From contig NZ_JAKNUS010000001.1 of the NCBI RefSeq assembly GCF_023155745.1, positions 454,245 to 518,244 on the forward strand: a DNA stretch of 64,000 nucleotides. The letters run 5' to 3'. Source of the DNA: Microbacterium kunmingense. GTDB taxonomy: Bacteria; Actinomycetota; Actinomycetes; Actinomycetales; Microbacteriaceae. Below, in pieces: positions 1 to 8,614 of the stretch. Under the pieces are notes generated by a model. The model saw only the letters and a list, made by a program, of their open reading frames with translations, was not told the origin of the DNA and made no database searches. The translations under genes were made by a program, and so were the position numbers. Each line of letters begins with the position of its first letter. The stretch's first letter is position 1.

Positions 1-1
1 G

Positions 2-907
2 GTGCGAGTTTCTCCCGGCGTCCTGCCCGGGGACGGCGCAGGATCCTCCGCGGCAGCAGTGCTCAACGATGTCGGCAGTGCAGGCAACGACTTCCGGGTG
101 CTGGTGGTCCCACGGGACGGTGCCGGGACGGTGACGCTGGGTGACTCCATCCGTCTCGAGAAGGTTCGCGGCGTCTCGTTCGTCGGCATCTGGAACCACC
201 CGAACTCCATGGTCATCTCGGCGAGCCAAGACATGGCATGGGCCTGGTCGAAGGGACAGGCCTTCAACATCTCGGCGAACTCGTCAGAGCCGACAGCCGA
301 CATCGAGCTGGTCGAGTGCGTGACACCCGACGCGAGGCTGTCCGACCAGGATTCCTGGGCGTTCCGCACCGCCGGTCAGCCGCTCGATCGCGTGAGCGTC
401 ATCGGGTGCTACATCGCCGGCTCGTACAAGACAGCGGGCTCCGACGCCCACACAGACACGTTGCAGCTCTCAGGAGACTCTCCCGCCACCGGGATTCTGA
501 TCAAGGATTCGGCGATCTTCGCGTCCACGAATGCCGCGTTCATCCCGTTCACGTTCGCCTCGGACATCGTCTTCGACCACTCCCTGGTCGTCGGCGGAGA
601 TCGGATGCTGCTGCGCCACCCGCTGCCCGATGGCGCCAACGACTTCTCGTCGGGCTATCCCGCTGCCGTCAACGGCGCGGGTTCGGTGGACCAGATGTCG
701 GCCAACGACTCGATCTTCATCGGCAACGTCCGCGGTCAGTTCGTCTCGAGCGAGAACACGCAGACCTCTTTGTCCGACCCGCCTGCCGCCTCATCGGGCG
801 CGTTCGTCTCCGCGCCCGCGCTCTCCGATGCAGACGCCGCGTGGCTCGATACGGAAGTACCGCTTCCCACCGACGACGTGCTGCGGAAGATCTGGACCGT
901 GACATGA
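2..907 (+). CDS. Parallel beta-helix (pectate-lyase-like) protein, C-terminal part
   Basis: The frame is open from the left edge, so the N-terminus lies outside the window; the visible part is 301 residues. Short repeated beta-strand turns (VRGVSFVGI, DRVSVIGCYIAGS, TGILIKDSAIF, SDIVFDHSLVVGG, ANDSIFIGNVRG) and an H-T-D-T-LQLSGDS segment are typical of right-handed beta-helix proteins that bind or cleave polysaccharides. It stops 31 nt before the pyruvyltransferase gene, so it probably belongs to the same polysaccharide locus. No catalytic set can be assigned from the visible part; a lyase, a hydrolase or a binding protein are all possible. Family fold is an inference from the repeat pattern. 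Confidence 0.6.
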   Translation: MRVSPGVLPGDGAGSSAAAVLNDVGSAGNDFRVLVVPRDGAGTVTLGDSIRLEKVRGVSFVGIWNHPNSMVISASQDMAWAWSKGQAFNISANSSEPTADIELVECVTPDARLSDQDSWAFRTAGQPLDRVSVIGCYIAGSYKTAGSDAHTDTLQLSGDSPATGILIKDSAIFASTNAAFIPFTFASDIVFDHSLVVGGDRMLLRHPLPDGANDFSSGYPAAVNGAGSVDQMSANDSIFIGNVRGQFVSSENTQTSLSDPPAASSGAFVSAPALSDADAAWLDTEVPLPTDDVLRKIWTVT

Positions 908-938
908 TTCCGACAGCACGAACCCGGGGGAGTTCTCT

Positions 939-2174
939 ATGTCTGCGCGTACCCGTGCGCTCTCATTCCTGCGATCCGAACGCCTGATCAGGGCGGCGGA
1001 TCGACTCGTTCTTCGACGTCGGCCGACCGCGTCATCCGGTCCCGACGTCCTCATCGCGCCTCCCGGCCGTGGGAACATCGGCGACCAGGCGCTCGTCGAG
1101 GCCTTCGCCGAGTCGGTCGCCGGCTTGGTCGTCGTGGTCGTGCGCGATCGGCGCGACTTCGTCGTCCCCGACCACCTGACTAATCGAGTTTCAATTCTGC
1201 CGCTCCCCGCACTCATCTACGGCACGGCGATCGGCCGAGCGCGAGACCTGCGGCGTCTGCGACCGGTCCTTGCGACCGCGAACTCGGTCAGCATCATCGG
1301 CGCCGACGTGATGGACGGCGCCTATGTGCTGCGGGCGTCGGTCAACCGCGCCGCGCTGGCCGAGCGGCTGGTGCAGCTGGGGTGGCCGGTGCGGATCATC
1401 GGCTTCAGCTGGAACGCCTCGCCGCACCCCGCGGCGCTGCGCGCGCTGGCTCGCGCGTCTTCGGCCGGAGTGCGACTGCTCGTGCGCGACCCTCGCTCCG
1501 CTGAGCGGGCGCGCTCGGACGGACTCGCCGTCACCGAGACCGCCGACATCGTGTTCCTAGCACGCTCGCGCGACCCCGAGGGAGCTGCGCTATGGATGCC
1601 CGGTGAGCGGCCGTATGCGCTGCTGAACGCCTCGGGGCTGGTCAGTGAGGGCGGCTCAGCGCTCGCAGAGTACAGCCGGATCGTCGACGATCTCGTTTCT
1701 CGGGGGCTCGATGTCCTGGTCGTGCCCCATGTGTCGCGGCCCGGCGCCGATGACCTTCCCCTGTGCTCCGCGATCGCCGAACGGGGGCACGCTGAACACG
1801 GCGACCGCGTCCGTCTCATCCCAACGTTGCTGGCGCCCGCGACGATCAGGTCGCTCGCGGCTGCTGCGCGCGTCGTGGTGACCGGCCGCATGCATCTGGC
1901 CGTGATGTCTCTGATGTCCGGGGTGCCCGCAATCACGGTCGCGACCCAGGGGAAGGTCGAAGGTCTGATGGACCTCTTCGAAGCCCCCGAGCTCTGCGTC
2001 CAGCCGGGCGAGGGTCTCGACGTGCGCGTCATCGCCGCTCTCGATACCGTGCTCGCCGAAGGAGAAGACTCCCGAGCTCGGCTCAGCGAACGGGTTCACG
2101 CGGTCACCGAGCTCGCTCGGCAGAACGTCGAGGGGCTCGACGAGGTCGAGTTGGCGACGACGGTGACCCGATGA
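939..2174 (+). CDS. Polysaccharide pyruvyl transferase family protein
   Basis: A 411-residue protein with the features of the PF04230 family: an N-terminal PGRGNIGDQALVEAF segment, a central SIIGADVMDG strand, and a C-terminal TGRMHLAVMSLMSGVPAI block that corresponds to the donor-binding part of GT-B-like pyruvyltransferases. These enzymes move pyruvate from phosphoenolpyruvate to a sugar as a ketal, adding negative charge to exopolysaccharides or cell-wall polymers; some family members have other substrates. The ATG is preceded by GGGGGAG at good spacing. The stop overlaps the next start (ATGA), so it is translationally coupled to an acyltransferase and a glycosyltransferase. Confidence 0.85.
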   Translation: MSARTRALSFLRSERLIRAADRLVLRRRPTASSGPDVLIAPPGRGNIGDQALVEAFAESVAGLVVVVVRDRRDFVVPDHLTNRVSILPLPALIYGTAIGRARDLRRLRPVLATANSVSIIGADVMDGAYVLRASVNRAALAERLVQLGWPVRIIGFSWNASPHPAALRALARASSAGVRLLVRDPRSAERARSDGLAVTETADIVFLARSRDPEGAALWMPGERPYALLNASGLVSEGGSALAEYSRIVDDLVSRGLDVLVVPHVSRPGADDLPLCSAIAERGHAEHGDRVRLIPTLLAPATIRSLAAAARVVVTGRMHLAVMSLMSGVPAITVATQGKVEGLMDLFEAPELCVQPGEGLDVRVIAALDTVLAEGEDSRARLSERVHAVTELARQNVEGLDEVELATTVTR

Positions 2175-2749
2175 CGCCCCCGCCGCGCCTCAACGGACTC
2201 ATCCTTCTCCAGCAGGCCCAGCGCGCCCGCGACGCGGCGCTGACGCTGCTCGCGGCGCCGGGTTTCGCCGAGTTCGGCAGGGGCAGCCGCATCATGTTCC
2301 CCTTCCGCGCGGGCAATCCTCACATGGTCTCCGTCGGCCGCGACGTGCTGATCGGGCCCTCGTCGTGGTTCATGGTCCCGCTCCTCGACGCCGACGGGCC
2401 GGTCATCCACATCGGCGACCGGGTACGAATGAATCAGACCTCCATCTCGGCGGTCGAAGAGGTGCGCATCGGGCGCAGCGTCGGAATCGGCCGGGGCGTC
2501 TACATCTCGGACCACTCGCACGGCTTCGCCGACCCATCACTGCCCGTTCGTGATCAGCCGCTCGAGCGCGTCGCCCCCGTGCGCGTCGGTGACGGCGCGT
2601 GGCTCGGTCACAACGTGGTGGTGCTCCCTGGCGTCACGATCGGCGAGGGAGCCGTGGTCGGTGCCAACAGTGTCGTGCGGTCCGATGTACCCGCCCGCAC
2701 CATCGCGGTCGGCTCTCCGGCCCGCATCGTGAGGAGGATCGACGAGTGA
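2171..2749 (+). CDS. Hexapeptide-repeat acyltransferase (LbH family)
   Basis: A 192-residue protein with left-handed beta-helix hexads (VHIGDRVRMNQ, VRIGRSVGIGRGVYI, VRVGDGAWLGHNVVVLPGVTIGEGAVVGANSVV) and the usual C-terminal end AVGSPARIVRRI. The sequence ISDHSHGF around residues 115-122 contains the His expected in maltose/galactoside O-acetyltransferase-like enzymes. It most likely O-acetylates a sugar of the locus A glycan, using acetyl-CoA in the cytoplasm. It overlaps the upstream pyruvyltransferase (ATGA) and the downstream glycosyltransferase (GTGA), so the three form one translation unit. Confidence 0.88.
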   Translation: MTPPPRLNGLILLQQAQRARDAALTLLAAPGFAEFGRGSRIMFPFRAGNPHMVSVGRDVLIGPSSWFMVPLLDADGPVIHIGDRVRMNQTSISAVEEVRIGRSVGIGRGVYISDHSHGFADPSLPVRDQPLERVAPVRVGDGAWLGHNVVVLPGVTIGEGAVVGANSVVRSDVPARTIAVGSPARIVRRIDE

Positions 2750-3957
2750 CCACCGCCACCGCCCTTCGAGATTCCGACGTGCACGACTACGTCTTCACGT
2801 TCTCGTACGAGACCTACAACGACGCCGTGGAGCGGGGCATGATGCGCCCACCCGACCGGATCCTGCAGACGCTGATGACGAGCGACCGGGTGGGCGGCCT
2901 GCTGGTCGCCAATCCGTTCCGGTCGCTGCCGAGCGTCCTCGGACGACGGATGACGAATGCCGACGCGCCCTTCCCATCGGGGCCCCGTCGCCGGCTCGTG
3001 CAGCCGTCACGGCTCGTGCGAGCGGACCCCACCTCGCCCTCCCGTCTTCTCGCGACCATGCGGCGCTTCGACGACGTGCTGCGTGAGAACGCGGAGGAGA
3101 TGGGTTTGACGGCGCCTCGCGTCATCACCACGAATCCGCTGGTCGCCGCGTTCGCGCCGTTCGCCTGGGCGGCCACGGTGACGTACTTCGGACGTGACGA
3201 CTGGTTGAGTGCCGAGGCGCGCAGACCCTATTGGCCGGCCTACCGCGCCGCGTATCAACAGATCTCCGAGGCCGAGACGGGTGTCGCCGCCGTGTCGCAG
3301 CAGATCATCGATCGCATCCGGCCGCGGGGTCCGTGGGCGGTCGTTCCCAATGGTGTCGATCCGGGTGAATGGACGGGGCCCGTCCCGCCCGCTCCGGAGT
3401 GGCTGGCTCGGATCCCGGGGCCGCGTGCAATATACGTCGGGACGCTCGATTCACGCCTGGACGTCGACGGACTCGTGGTGCTCGCTCGTGCGCGGCCGGA
3501 CGTGAGTTTCGTCCTCCTCGGACCGAGTGGCGACGGGTCGGCCGTCAGCGTCGCACGCAGCATCCCGAACATCCACGTCCACGATGGCGTCGGACGCGCA
3601 GAGCTGGTCGCCAGCCTGCGCAACTCGCAGGTGTCGCTCCTCGCCCATCGTCGTACCCCGCTCACCGAGGCCATGAGTCCCTTGAAGGTCTACGAGTATC
3701 TTGCGGCGGGTCTGCCCGTGGTCTCCGTCGATCTCCCGCCCGTCCGAGGGCTCGGCGACCGCGTGCTTTTCGCCGATTCGACGGCGGAGATGGTGGACGG
3801 CCTCGATCACGCCCTGCGTCTCGGCGTGCTCGGAGAGGATCGGCGATTGCGTTGGTTGGACGAGAACAGCTGGTCGGCGCGCCATCGCGCCATTCTGCAG
3901 CTGGCCGGTCGATCGCGAATGTTTCACCGCCGTGACGAACAGGGATCCGATCGGTGA
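2746..3957 (+). CDS. Glycosyltransferase, GT4-like
   Basis: A 403-residue protein when started at the GTG that overlaps the previous stop; the open frame extends further 5' but only inside the upstream gene, so this start is preferred. It has a GT-B layout: an N-terminal half with little similarity, then PRAIYVGTLDSRLDVDGLVVLAR, VSFVLLGPSGDGSAV, and a C-terminal block MSPLKVYEYLAAGLPVVSVDLPPV that resembles the nucleotide-sugar binding part of family 4. Role: transfer of a sugar to the lipid-linked repeat unit of the locus A polysaccharide. The donor cannot be read from the sequence. Confidence 0.8.
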   Translation: MTTATALRDSDVHDYVFTFSYETYNDAVERGMMRPPDRILQTLMTSDRVGGLLVANPFRSLPSVLGRRMTNADAPFPSGPRRRLVQPSRLVRADPTSPSRLLATMRRFDDVLRENAEEMGLTAPRVITTNPLVAAFAPFAWAATVTYFGRDDWLSAEARRPYWPAYRAAYQQISEAETGVAAVSQQIIDRIRPRGPWAVVPNGVDPGEWTGPVPPAPEWLARIPGPRAIYVGTLDSRLDVDGLVVLARARPDVSFVLLGPSGDGSAVSVARSIPNIHVHDGVGRAELVASLRNSQVSLLAHRRTPLTEAMSPLKVYEYLAAGLPVVSVDLPPVRGLGDRVLFADSTAEMVDGLDHALRLGVLGEDRRLRWLDENSWSARHRAILQLAGRSRMFHRRDEQGSDR

Positions 3958-4163
3958 AGAGATCATAGACCATCTATCGACGGCTTCCGTGCCCGTCTAG
4001 CATGGAGGAGAAGCGAGGCCCTGAACCCTCGCGAGGGCATGTGTGGGGTGCCTTCAGTACCGATTCCTTGTGGGGGGAATCGCGGAGCCGACGACGTCTC
4101 CATCGAGTCGGAACTACTGGGGGACGCATGGGGACGTACACATGTGCCATGGCGAGTTGAGCC
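3958..4163. promoter_or_regulatory. Intergenic leader with two G-rich boxes upstream of the Alg14/13-like gene
   Basis: The 206-nt gap has no gene. It contains TTGTGGGGGGAATC at about 4067-4080 and ACTGGGGGACGCATGGGG at about 4118-4135, both of a kind found before other envelope-gene starts in this window. No sigma-70 promoter is clear. I read it as the leader of the following gene; the function of the G boxes is unknown. Confidence 0.35.
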
Positions 4164-5216
4164 ATGGCCGAAGCACTGATGGTCTGCTCTGGGGGCGGAC
4201 ATCTGAAGCAACTCTTCACACTGTCGGAGCGCTTGGGCGTCGATCCGGATGACCAGGTCTGGATCACATTCGAGAACGGGCTGAGCACGTCGTTGCTGGC
4301 AGACCGGGAGGTCTACTTCGCACCGTTCGTGGCACCTCGCGAGCTTCGCTCGCTCTGGCGGTTCCGGCAGGTGGTGGCCGACGTCATTCGTCGTCACTCG
4401 TTCGACCGTGCCTTCAGCACGGGCTCGAGCCCCGGGGTGGCGGCTCTTCCGATGGCGGCAGCGGCCGGGGCCAGGGCTTCGTATATCGAGAGCGCCGCAC
4501 GGGCCGACGGTCCGTCGGTCAGCGGTCGCATCCTTGCGCAGTTCCCGTCGGTGCGCACGTTCACCCAGTACCCCGGGTGGGCGACCAAGCGCTGGCAGTT
4601 CCGCGGGTCGATCTACGATTCCTACTCCCCGGTCGAGCCCCATCGGGGAGAGAAGCCGCTGCGTCGTGCGGTGGTCACCGTGGGCACGCAGGAGGGGTAC
4701 GGCTTCGATCGGCTCTTCAGCGCCCTCGTGCCGCTTCTGGCCGACTTCGACGACGTGCTGTGGCAGACCGGACCGCAGGATGTCTCGCGGTGGGGGATCA
4801 GCGGTCGCGTCACCGTTCCGCACGAAGAGCTCCGCTCAGCGATGCAGGAGGCCGACGTCGTCATCGCCCACTCCGGAACGGGGTCCGCCCTGTCTGCCTT
4901 CGAGGCGGGTAAGGCGCCGATCCTGGTGCCCCGCCTCAAGGCGCACGGCGAGCACGTCGACGATCATCAGGTGCAGATCGCGGCGGAGATGGACCGGAGG
5001 GGCCTCGCCATCATGAGTTCTCCCGAGGCGATCACCGCGGCGACCCTCGCCCGTGCGGCATCGATGGGTGTGACGTCGATCGACGCGCCCCCGATGCACC
5101 TCGACGATGATCACGGAGACGGGCGGACAGATGTCACCCGCCTGTTAGCCCAGCGGGAACGCGCTGCGGCCGAGAACGCCAGGGCCGCTGAGCTTCGACG
5201 TCCCGGCAACGTCTGA
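4164..5216 (+). CDS. Fused Alg14/Alg13-like (PssD-PssE/EpsF type) glycosyltransferase
   Basis: A 350-residue protein in two parts. Residues 1-155 start with MVCSGGGHLKQL and resemble Alg14/PssD, the membrane-anchoring acceptor half. Residues 165-345 (VTVGTQEGYGFDRL, VIAHSGTGSALSAFEAGKAPILVPR, HGEHVDDHQVQIA) match the GT28 C-terminal domain found in Alg13/PssE and MurG, which binds the UDP-sugar. In many bacteria these halves are separate neighbouring genes; here they are one chain. Role: an early sugar transfer, from a UDP-sugar to an undecaprenyl-linked primer at the inner face of the membrane. The ATG has only a weak ribosome site. A strong terminator follows directly. Confidence 0.85.
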   Translation: MAEALMVCSGGGHLKQLFTLSERLGVDPDDQVWITFENGLSTSLLADREVYFAPFVAPRELRSLWRFRQVVADVIRRHSFDRAFSTGSSPGVAALPMAAAAGARASYIESAARADGPSVSGRILAQFPSVRTFTQYPGWATKRWQFRGSIYDSYSPVEPHRGEKPLRRAVVTVGTQEGYGFDRLFSALVPLLADFDDVLWQTGPQDVSRWGISGRVTVPHEELRSAMQEADVVIAHSGTGSALSAFEAGKAPILVPRLKAHGEHVDDHQVQIAAEMDRRGLAIMSSPEAITAATLARAASMGVTSIDAPPMHLDDDHGDGRTDVTRLLAQRERAAAENARAAELRRPGNV

Positions 5217-5260
5217 ACGAACAAGGGGGCGGCGCGAATGCGCCGCCCCCCTTGTTCGTT
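5216..5260. terminator. Bidirectional rho-independent terminator
   Basis: Arms 5216-5235 and 5240-5260 form a stem of about 20 bp around a 4-nt loop with one bulged C. The stem is flanked by CGAACAA/TTGTTCG, giving short T-rich ends in both directions. It lies between the convergent Alg14/13-like and SGNH genes and can stop both. Confidence 0.9.
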
Positions 5261-5268
5261 CCGGTCGT

Positions 5269-6138
5269 CTAACTCGATGCACTCACCGCGAGCAGCGGCC
5301 AGGCCACCGACGCGATCTTCTGCTGACCCGAAGCGGAGGGGTGGAATCGGTCGAGCGAGGAGATGTCCTCCGCGGCGAACTGCATCTCGTGCAGTGCGCC
5401 GGCGTCGTAGACGCAGTCCGCCGTCGCCGCGCAGGCCGATGAGATGGCGGCGTTGTACTCGTCGATCACGGCGCCCATCGCCTCCCGGCGCTCCACGTCC
5501 TCCGGCGCATCCGACTGCGCGTTGCCGAGGATCGAACGGCAGGACGGGCTCTCGTTCCACAGCTCGGCGATCCGCGCGTCACTGCGTCCGATGTCCCACA
5601 GCTGAAGGAGGTCGGGGATCGAGAGTGTGACGATGCGGGCGTCGGGAAGGCCCTCACGCAAATCGGTCAGCATCTGGTTGTACGTGGCGGCGAACGTCTC
5701 GGGTGGGGTCACATCGCCCACCGAGGGGCGGCAGACGTCGTTGGCGCCGACGAGAACGAGCACGATGCCCGACTTTGCGGCGACGACCTTGTCGACCGCC
5801 GAGGCGGCGTTGGTGACCGTGCCGCCGTCGCGGGCTCCCCAGATGTGCTCACGCTCGGTGCCCTCGGATTCGGCGAGCTGGGCCGATACCGATGACACCG
5901 CCGGGTTGTCGCCGAGCGCCCACGAGACCTCGGGGCATGGGCCCACGCTCTCGCACGCGTTCACGCCGAGGCTCATCGAGTCGCCGAGGACGGCGATCGG
6001 GCCCGCGGGCAGTGCCTCGGCCGTCGGGCTCGGCTCAGCGGTGGTGGCCGCAGGCTCGGGCGCGCCGCCGCAGGCGGCGAGCCCGAGCGTGAGCACGACC
6101 CCGATCAGGCTGACGAATGCAGATCGGGCGGTTCGCAT
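5269..6138 (-). CDS. SGNH/GDSL-family secreted lipoprotein
   Basis: A 289-residue protein starting MRTARSAFVSL, with a lipobox LAAC at about residues 21-24. After a Pro/Thr linker come the SGNH blocks: AVLGDSMSLGVNACES (GDS nucleophile), a Gly-rich second block, VLVGANDVC (GxND) and DRFHPSASGQ (DxxH). The fold hydrolyses or transfers acyl esters; in polysaccharide loci such proteins often de-acetylate or acetylate the polymer outside the membrane. The ATG overlaps the stop of the flippase gene (TGATG), so it is the last gene of the leftward wzz-wzy-GT2-wzx operon. The frame is open far upstream, but that part is only antisense noise over the flippase. Confidence 0.85.
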   Translation of the reverse strand: MRTARSAFVSLIGVVLTLGLAACGGAPEPAATTAEPSPTAEALPAGPIAVLGDSMSLGVNACESVGPCPEVSWALGDNPAVSSVSAQLAESEGTEREHIWGARDGGTVTNAASAVDKVVAAKSGIVLVLVGANDVCRPSVGDVTPPETFAATYNQMLTDLREGLPDARIVTLSIPDLLQLWDIGRSDARIAELWNESPSCRSILGNAQSDAPEDVERREAMGAVIDEYNAAISSACAATADCVYDAGALHEMQFAAEDISSLDRFHPSASGQQKIASVAWPLLAVSASS

Positions 6139-7757
6139 CAGCGTGTCTCCTTCGCGCGACGCCGACTGGCGGCATCCGTCATCACTTCTTCTTCGATGTC
6201 GGCGAGCGCCGGCTCGGTGGCACCGAGGGTGGTCGCTTCCTGATCGACCGGCGACGCGCCGGCCTTCTGCTTCGGCGTTCCGCGAGCGCTCTTGGCGAAG
6301 TCGATGATCGCAGCGATGTCGCGACGGTAGGCCGGGATGATCATCGAGGCTGCGATGGCAGCGACTCCGGCGAGCCCACCGACGATGACCTGGAGTAGAG
6401 CAGGTAGCACCGGCGCGGTGAACTGGACCGCGGCGTAGGCGGCGGCGAACCCGAGCGGGGCGACGATGACCGGCCGCACGAGCGGCGAGACGATGTCTGC
6501 CCAGCCGCGGAGGAAGGTGCCGTGGATCGCGGCCCAGAAACCGGGGACGAGAAGGGTCAGGGTGATGAGGCCGTAGACGAGGGCGAGACCGTTGAGACCG
6601 TCCCACCAGACGCCCACGACGAAGCCCGCAATCACAATCGGTCGGGTGATGAGGTAATACACCAGCTGCCGGTGCGCACGTCCGAGAGTGATGTAGAGCC
6701 AGCCCTGGACGTTGCCGATCGCCTGCGCGACGCCCGCGATCGCGAGAAGGGCGAACACCGCAGCCGCGGCGTCCCATCCCGGCCCGAGCAGAACCTCCAT
6801 CAGCGGGAAGGCCACGGCGGCGGCGATCGCGTAGGTGGGAAGCGAGAGGTACCCGATGATCATCAGCGAAGCGCGCACATACCGGCGGTAGCGGTCGGGT
6901 TCGTCCTGCAGTCGGCTGAGCACGGGGAGAGCGACGCGGCCCAACGGACCGTTGAGCTGCTGCTGCGGAAGGAGGAACAGTGCGTAGGCACGGGAGTACT
7001 GTCCGAGTGCCGCCGGGCCGAGCTGCTGACCGATGATGACGTTGTCGAGATTGCGCGAGGCGTAGTTCAGCAGCTGCACGCCGAAGATGCTGCCTCCGGT
7101 GGAGAGCAGCGGGTAGATGTCGCGACCGATGCGCGGCGCACCCCAGTGCAGCCGGGCGCTCACCCAAAGGGCGATGAGCCGGTAGACCTGGCCCGCGCCC
7201 GCCAGGATGACCAGCGACCAGACCCCGAAGCCGAGCAGTGCGGCGACGAGCGACAGGACGACACCGACCAGCATCGACACGATGTCGATCATGGCCAGGG
7301 TGCCGAAGCGGAGGTCGCGCTGGAGGGCCGCCTGCATCGGCATCGTGAGGGCGTTCAGCAGCAGGGTCGGCGCGATTGCGAGCGTGAGCACGATGAGGCG
7401 GTCTTCGCCGTAGAGGATCGCGATGAGGGGCGAGGCGGCGGCGATCGCGATCATCAGCACCATGCCGAGACCGGACGAGAACCACAGCAGGCTCGACCAC
7501 TGTTTCGGCGTCAGCTTCTTCGCCTGCAGGATCGCACCGGTCATGCCGAAATCGCGCACAAGGTCGGCCACACCGACGATCGCCATGATCATCGCGATGA
7601 GACCGAAGTCCGTCGGGTCGAGAAGCCTCGCGAGCAGCATCGTCGAGGCGAGCTGGATGAGCGTCTTCAGCCACAGGCCACCGGCTGTGACGGCGGCGCC
7701 TCGCGATGCGGCCTGCTTGAGCGAGAGCGCCGGCCGCGACGAACGCGTCGGGCTCAT
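6138..7757 (-). CDS. Wzx-like lipid-linked oligosaccharide flippase (locus A)
   Basis: A 539-residue polytopic protein of the MOP/PST family. About 12-14 hydrophobic segments run from residue 20 to about 480 (for example LWLKTLIQLASTMLLARLLD near the start). It would flip undecaprenyl-diphosphate-linked repeat units to the outside. The last 55 residues are a charged cytoplasmic tail (KSARGTPKQKAGASP and beyond), longer than usual. It overlaps the upstream GT2 gene by 4 nt and the downstream SGNH gene by 1 nt. The hydrophobic pattern and polysaccharide context support Wzx more than a drug transporter. Confidence 0.85.
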   Translation of the reverse strand: MSPTRSSRPALSLKQAASRGAAVTAGGLWLKTLIQLASTMLLARLLDPTDFGLIAMIMAIVGVADLVRDFGMTGAILQAKKLTPKQWSSLLWFSSGLGMVLMIAIAAASPLIAILYGEDRLIVLTLAIAPTLLLNALTMPMQAALQRDLRFGTLAMIDIVSMLVGVVLSLVAALLGFGVWSLVILAGAGQVYRLIALWVSARLHWGAPRIGRDIYPLLSTGGSIFGVQLLNYASRNLDNVIIGQQLGPAALGQYSRAYALFLLPQQQLNGPLGRVALPVLSRLQDEPDRYRRYVRASLMIIGYLSLPTYAIAAAVAFPLMEVLLGPGWDAAAAVFALLAIAGVAQAIGNVQGWLYITLGRAHRQLVYYLITRPIVIAGFVVGVWWDGLNGLALVYGLITLTLLVPGFWAAIHGTFLRGWADIVSPLVRPVIVAPLGFAAAYAAVQFTAPVLPALLQVIVGGLAGVAAIAASMIIPAYRRDIAAIIDFAKSARGTPKQKAGASPVDQEATTLGATEPALADIEEEVMTDAASRRRAKETR

Positions 7758-8614
7758 CGGCGCGCCTCCTCACGAAGGGACGTGTCGCGCGACCAGTCCA
7801 CTCCGGACCCTGCACTGTCCATTCGCCGAGCCTTCACGAGTGGCACACCGAAGCCGTAGAGATAGAAGGGCAGCGCACCCCACAGCGGGGGCCTTCGGGC
7901 GACCCGGCCGAGCAGTCGCCGATAGCGGACGGTGGCCGGCTCGACGCTTGCGTTCTGCACGGTCGTCGGCAGCTGCCGGTTGCCGGCGGCGATGCGAGTC
8001 GCGCGACGAAGATGAGCGCCCATCGTCGCCGGGGCGCGGACGGTGAACTCGCCGTCGACGGTGATGCGCTCGTTGGAGAGGAACAGCTGCTGCACGAACC
8101 GGTCGTCCGCGATCACGTCGGGAAACTCGTCCCACCGCGCCCGGCCTTCGAGGTTGACGGCGTACACGCCCGAGCCGATATGCCCGGTGAGGCGGTAGTC
8201 GGACTGCTCCCAGATGCGCAGGTACTGCCGCACCGGGAAGGTGCTGCGCGAGCCGTCGACCCGCAGTCGCGGCGAGGCCACCGCCGGGCCGGTTCGCGTG
8301 CGCAGCGCGGCGGCGAGGAAGCGAAGGGTCGCGGCCGATACGACGACATCGGCGTCGAGGTAGATACGTGGGAAGGTGGTGGCGGCCATGTCGCCGAGGT
8401 TGAGGCCCGCGATCTTCGAGGCGATCGCCGTCTCGACGACGGTCACCCCCGGGACGGACGACGCCTGGGCGACGGTATCGTCCGTGCACCCGTTGGCGGC
8501 GACCACAATCTCGAACTCCCCGGGGAGCGCATCAGCGAGAACACCCCGGAGGGTGGAAGCGATGAGCGCCCCTTCGTCGTGGGCGGGAATGACGATGCTG
8601 GCGGTCGCCGTCAT
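7754..8614 (-). CDS. Family 2 glycosyltransferase
   Basis: A 286-residue protein from the ATG at 8614, which overlaps the stop of the wzy-like gene (ATGA); an upstream extension in frame is not needed. It has GT2 blocks: ASIVIPAHDEGALIASTL, VVAANGCTDDTV, and YLDADVVVSAATL containing the DAD that binds metal and nucleotide sugar. No membrane segment is evident, so it acts on the cytoplasmic face. Within the operon it would add one sugar of the locus A repeat unit. Donor and linkage unknown. Confidence 0.85.
   Translation of the reverse strand: MTATASIVIPAHDEGALIASTLRGVLADALPGEFEIVVAANGCTDDTVAQASSVPGVTVVETAIASKIAGLNLGDMAATTFPRIYLDADVVVSAATLRFLAAALRTRTGPAVASPRLRVDGSRSTFPVRQYLRIWEQSDYRLTGHIGSGVYAVNLEGRARWDEFPDVIADDRFVQQLFLSNERITVDGEFTVRAPATMGAHLRRATRIAAGNRQLPTTVQNASVEPATVRYRRLLGRVARRPPLWGALPFYLYGFGVPLVKARRMDSAGSGVDWSRDTSLREEARR

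Noticed and set aside
6160..7815. Upstream extension of the SGNH lipoprotein frame to nearly 850 codons
   Set aside because: The extra part lies over the flippase gene in another frame, is Arg/His/Pro-rich without domain features, and a lipoprotein signal starts at 6138.
6522..7859. Long rightward ORF opposite the flippase and GT2 genes
   Set aside because: Highly charged, low-complexity translation typical of the antisense frame of a high-GC membrane-protein gene.
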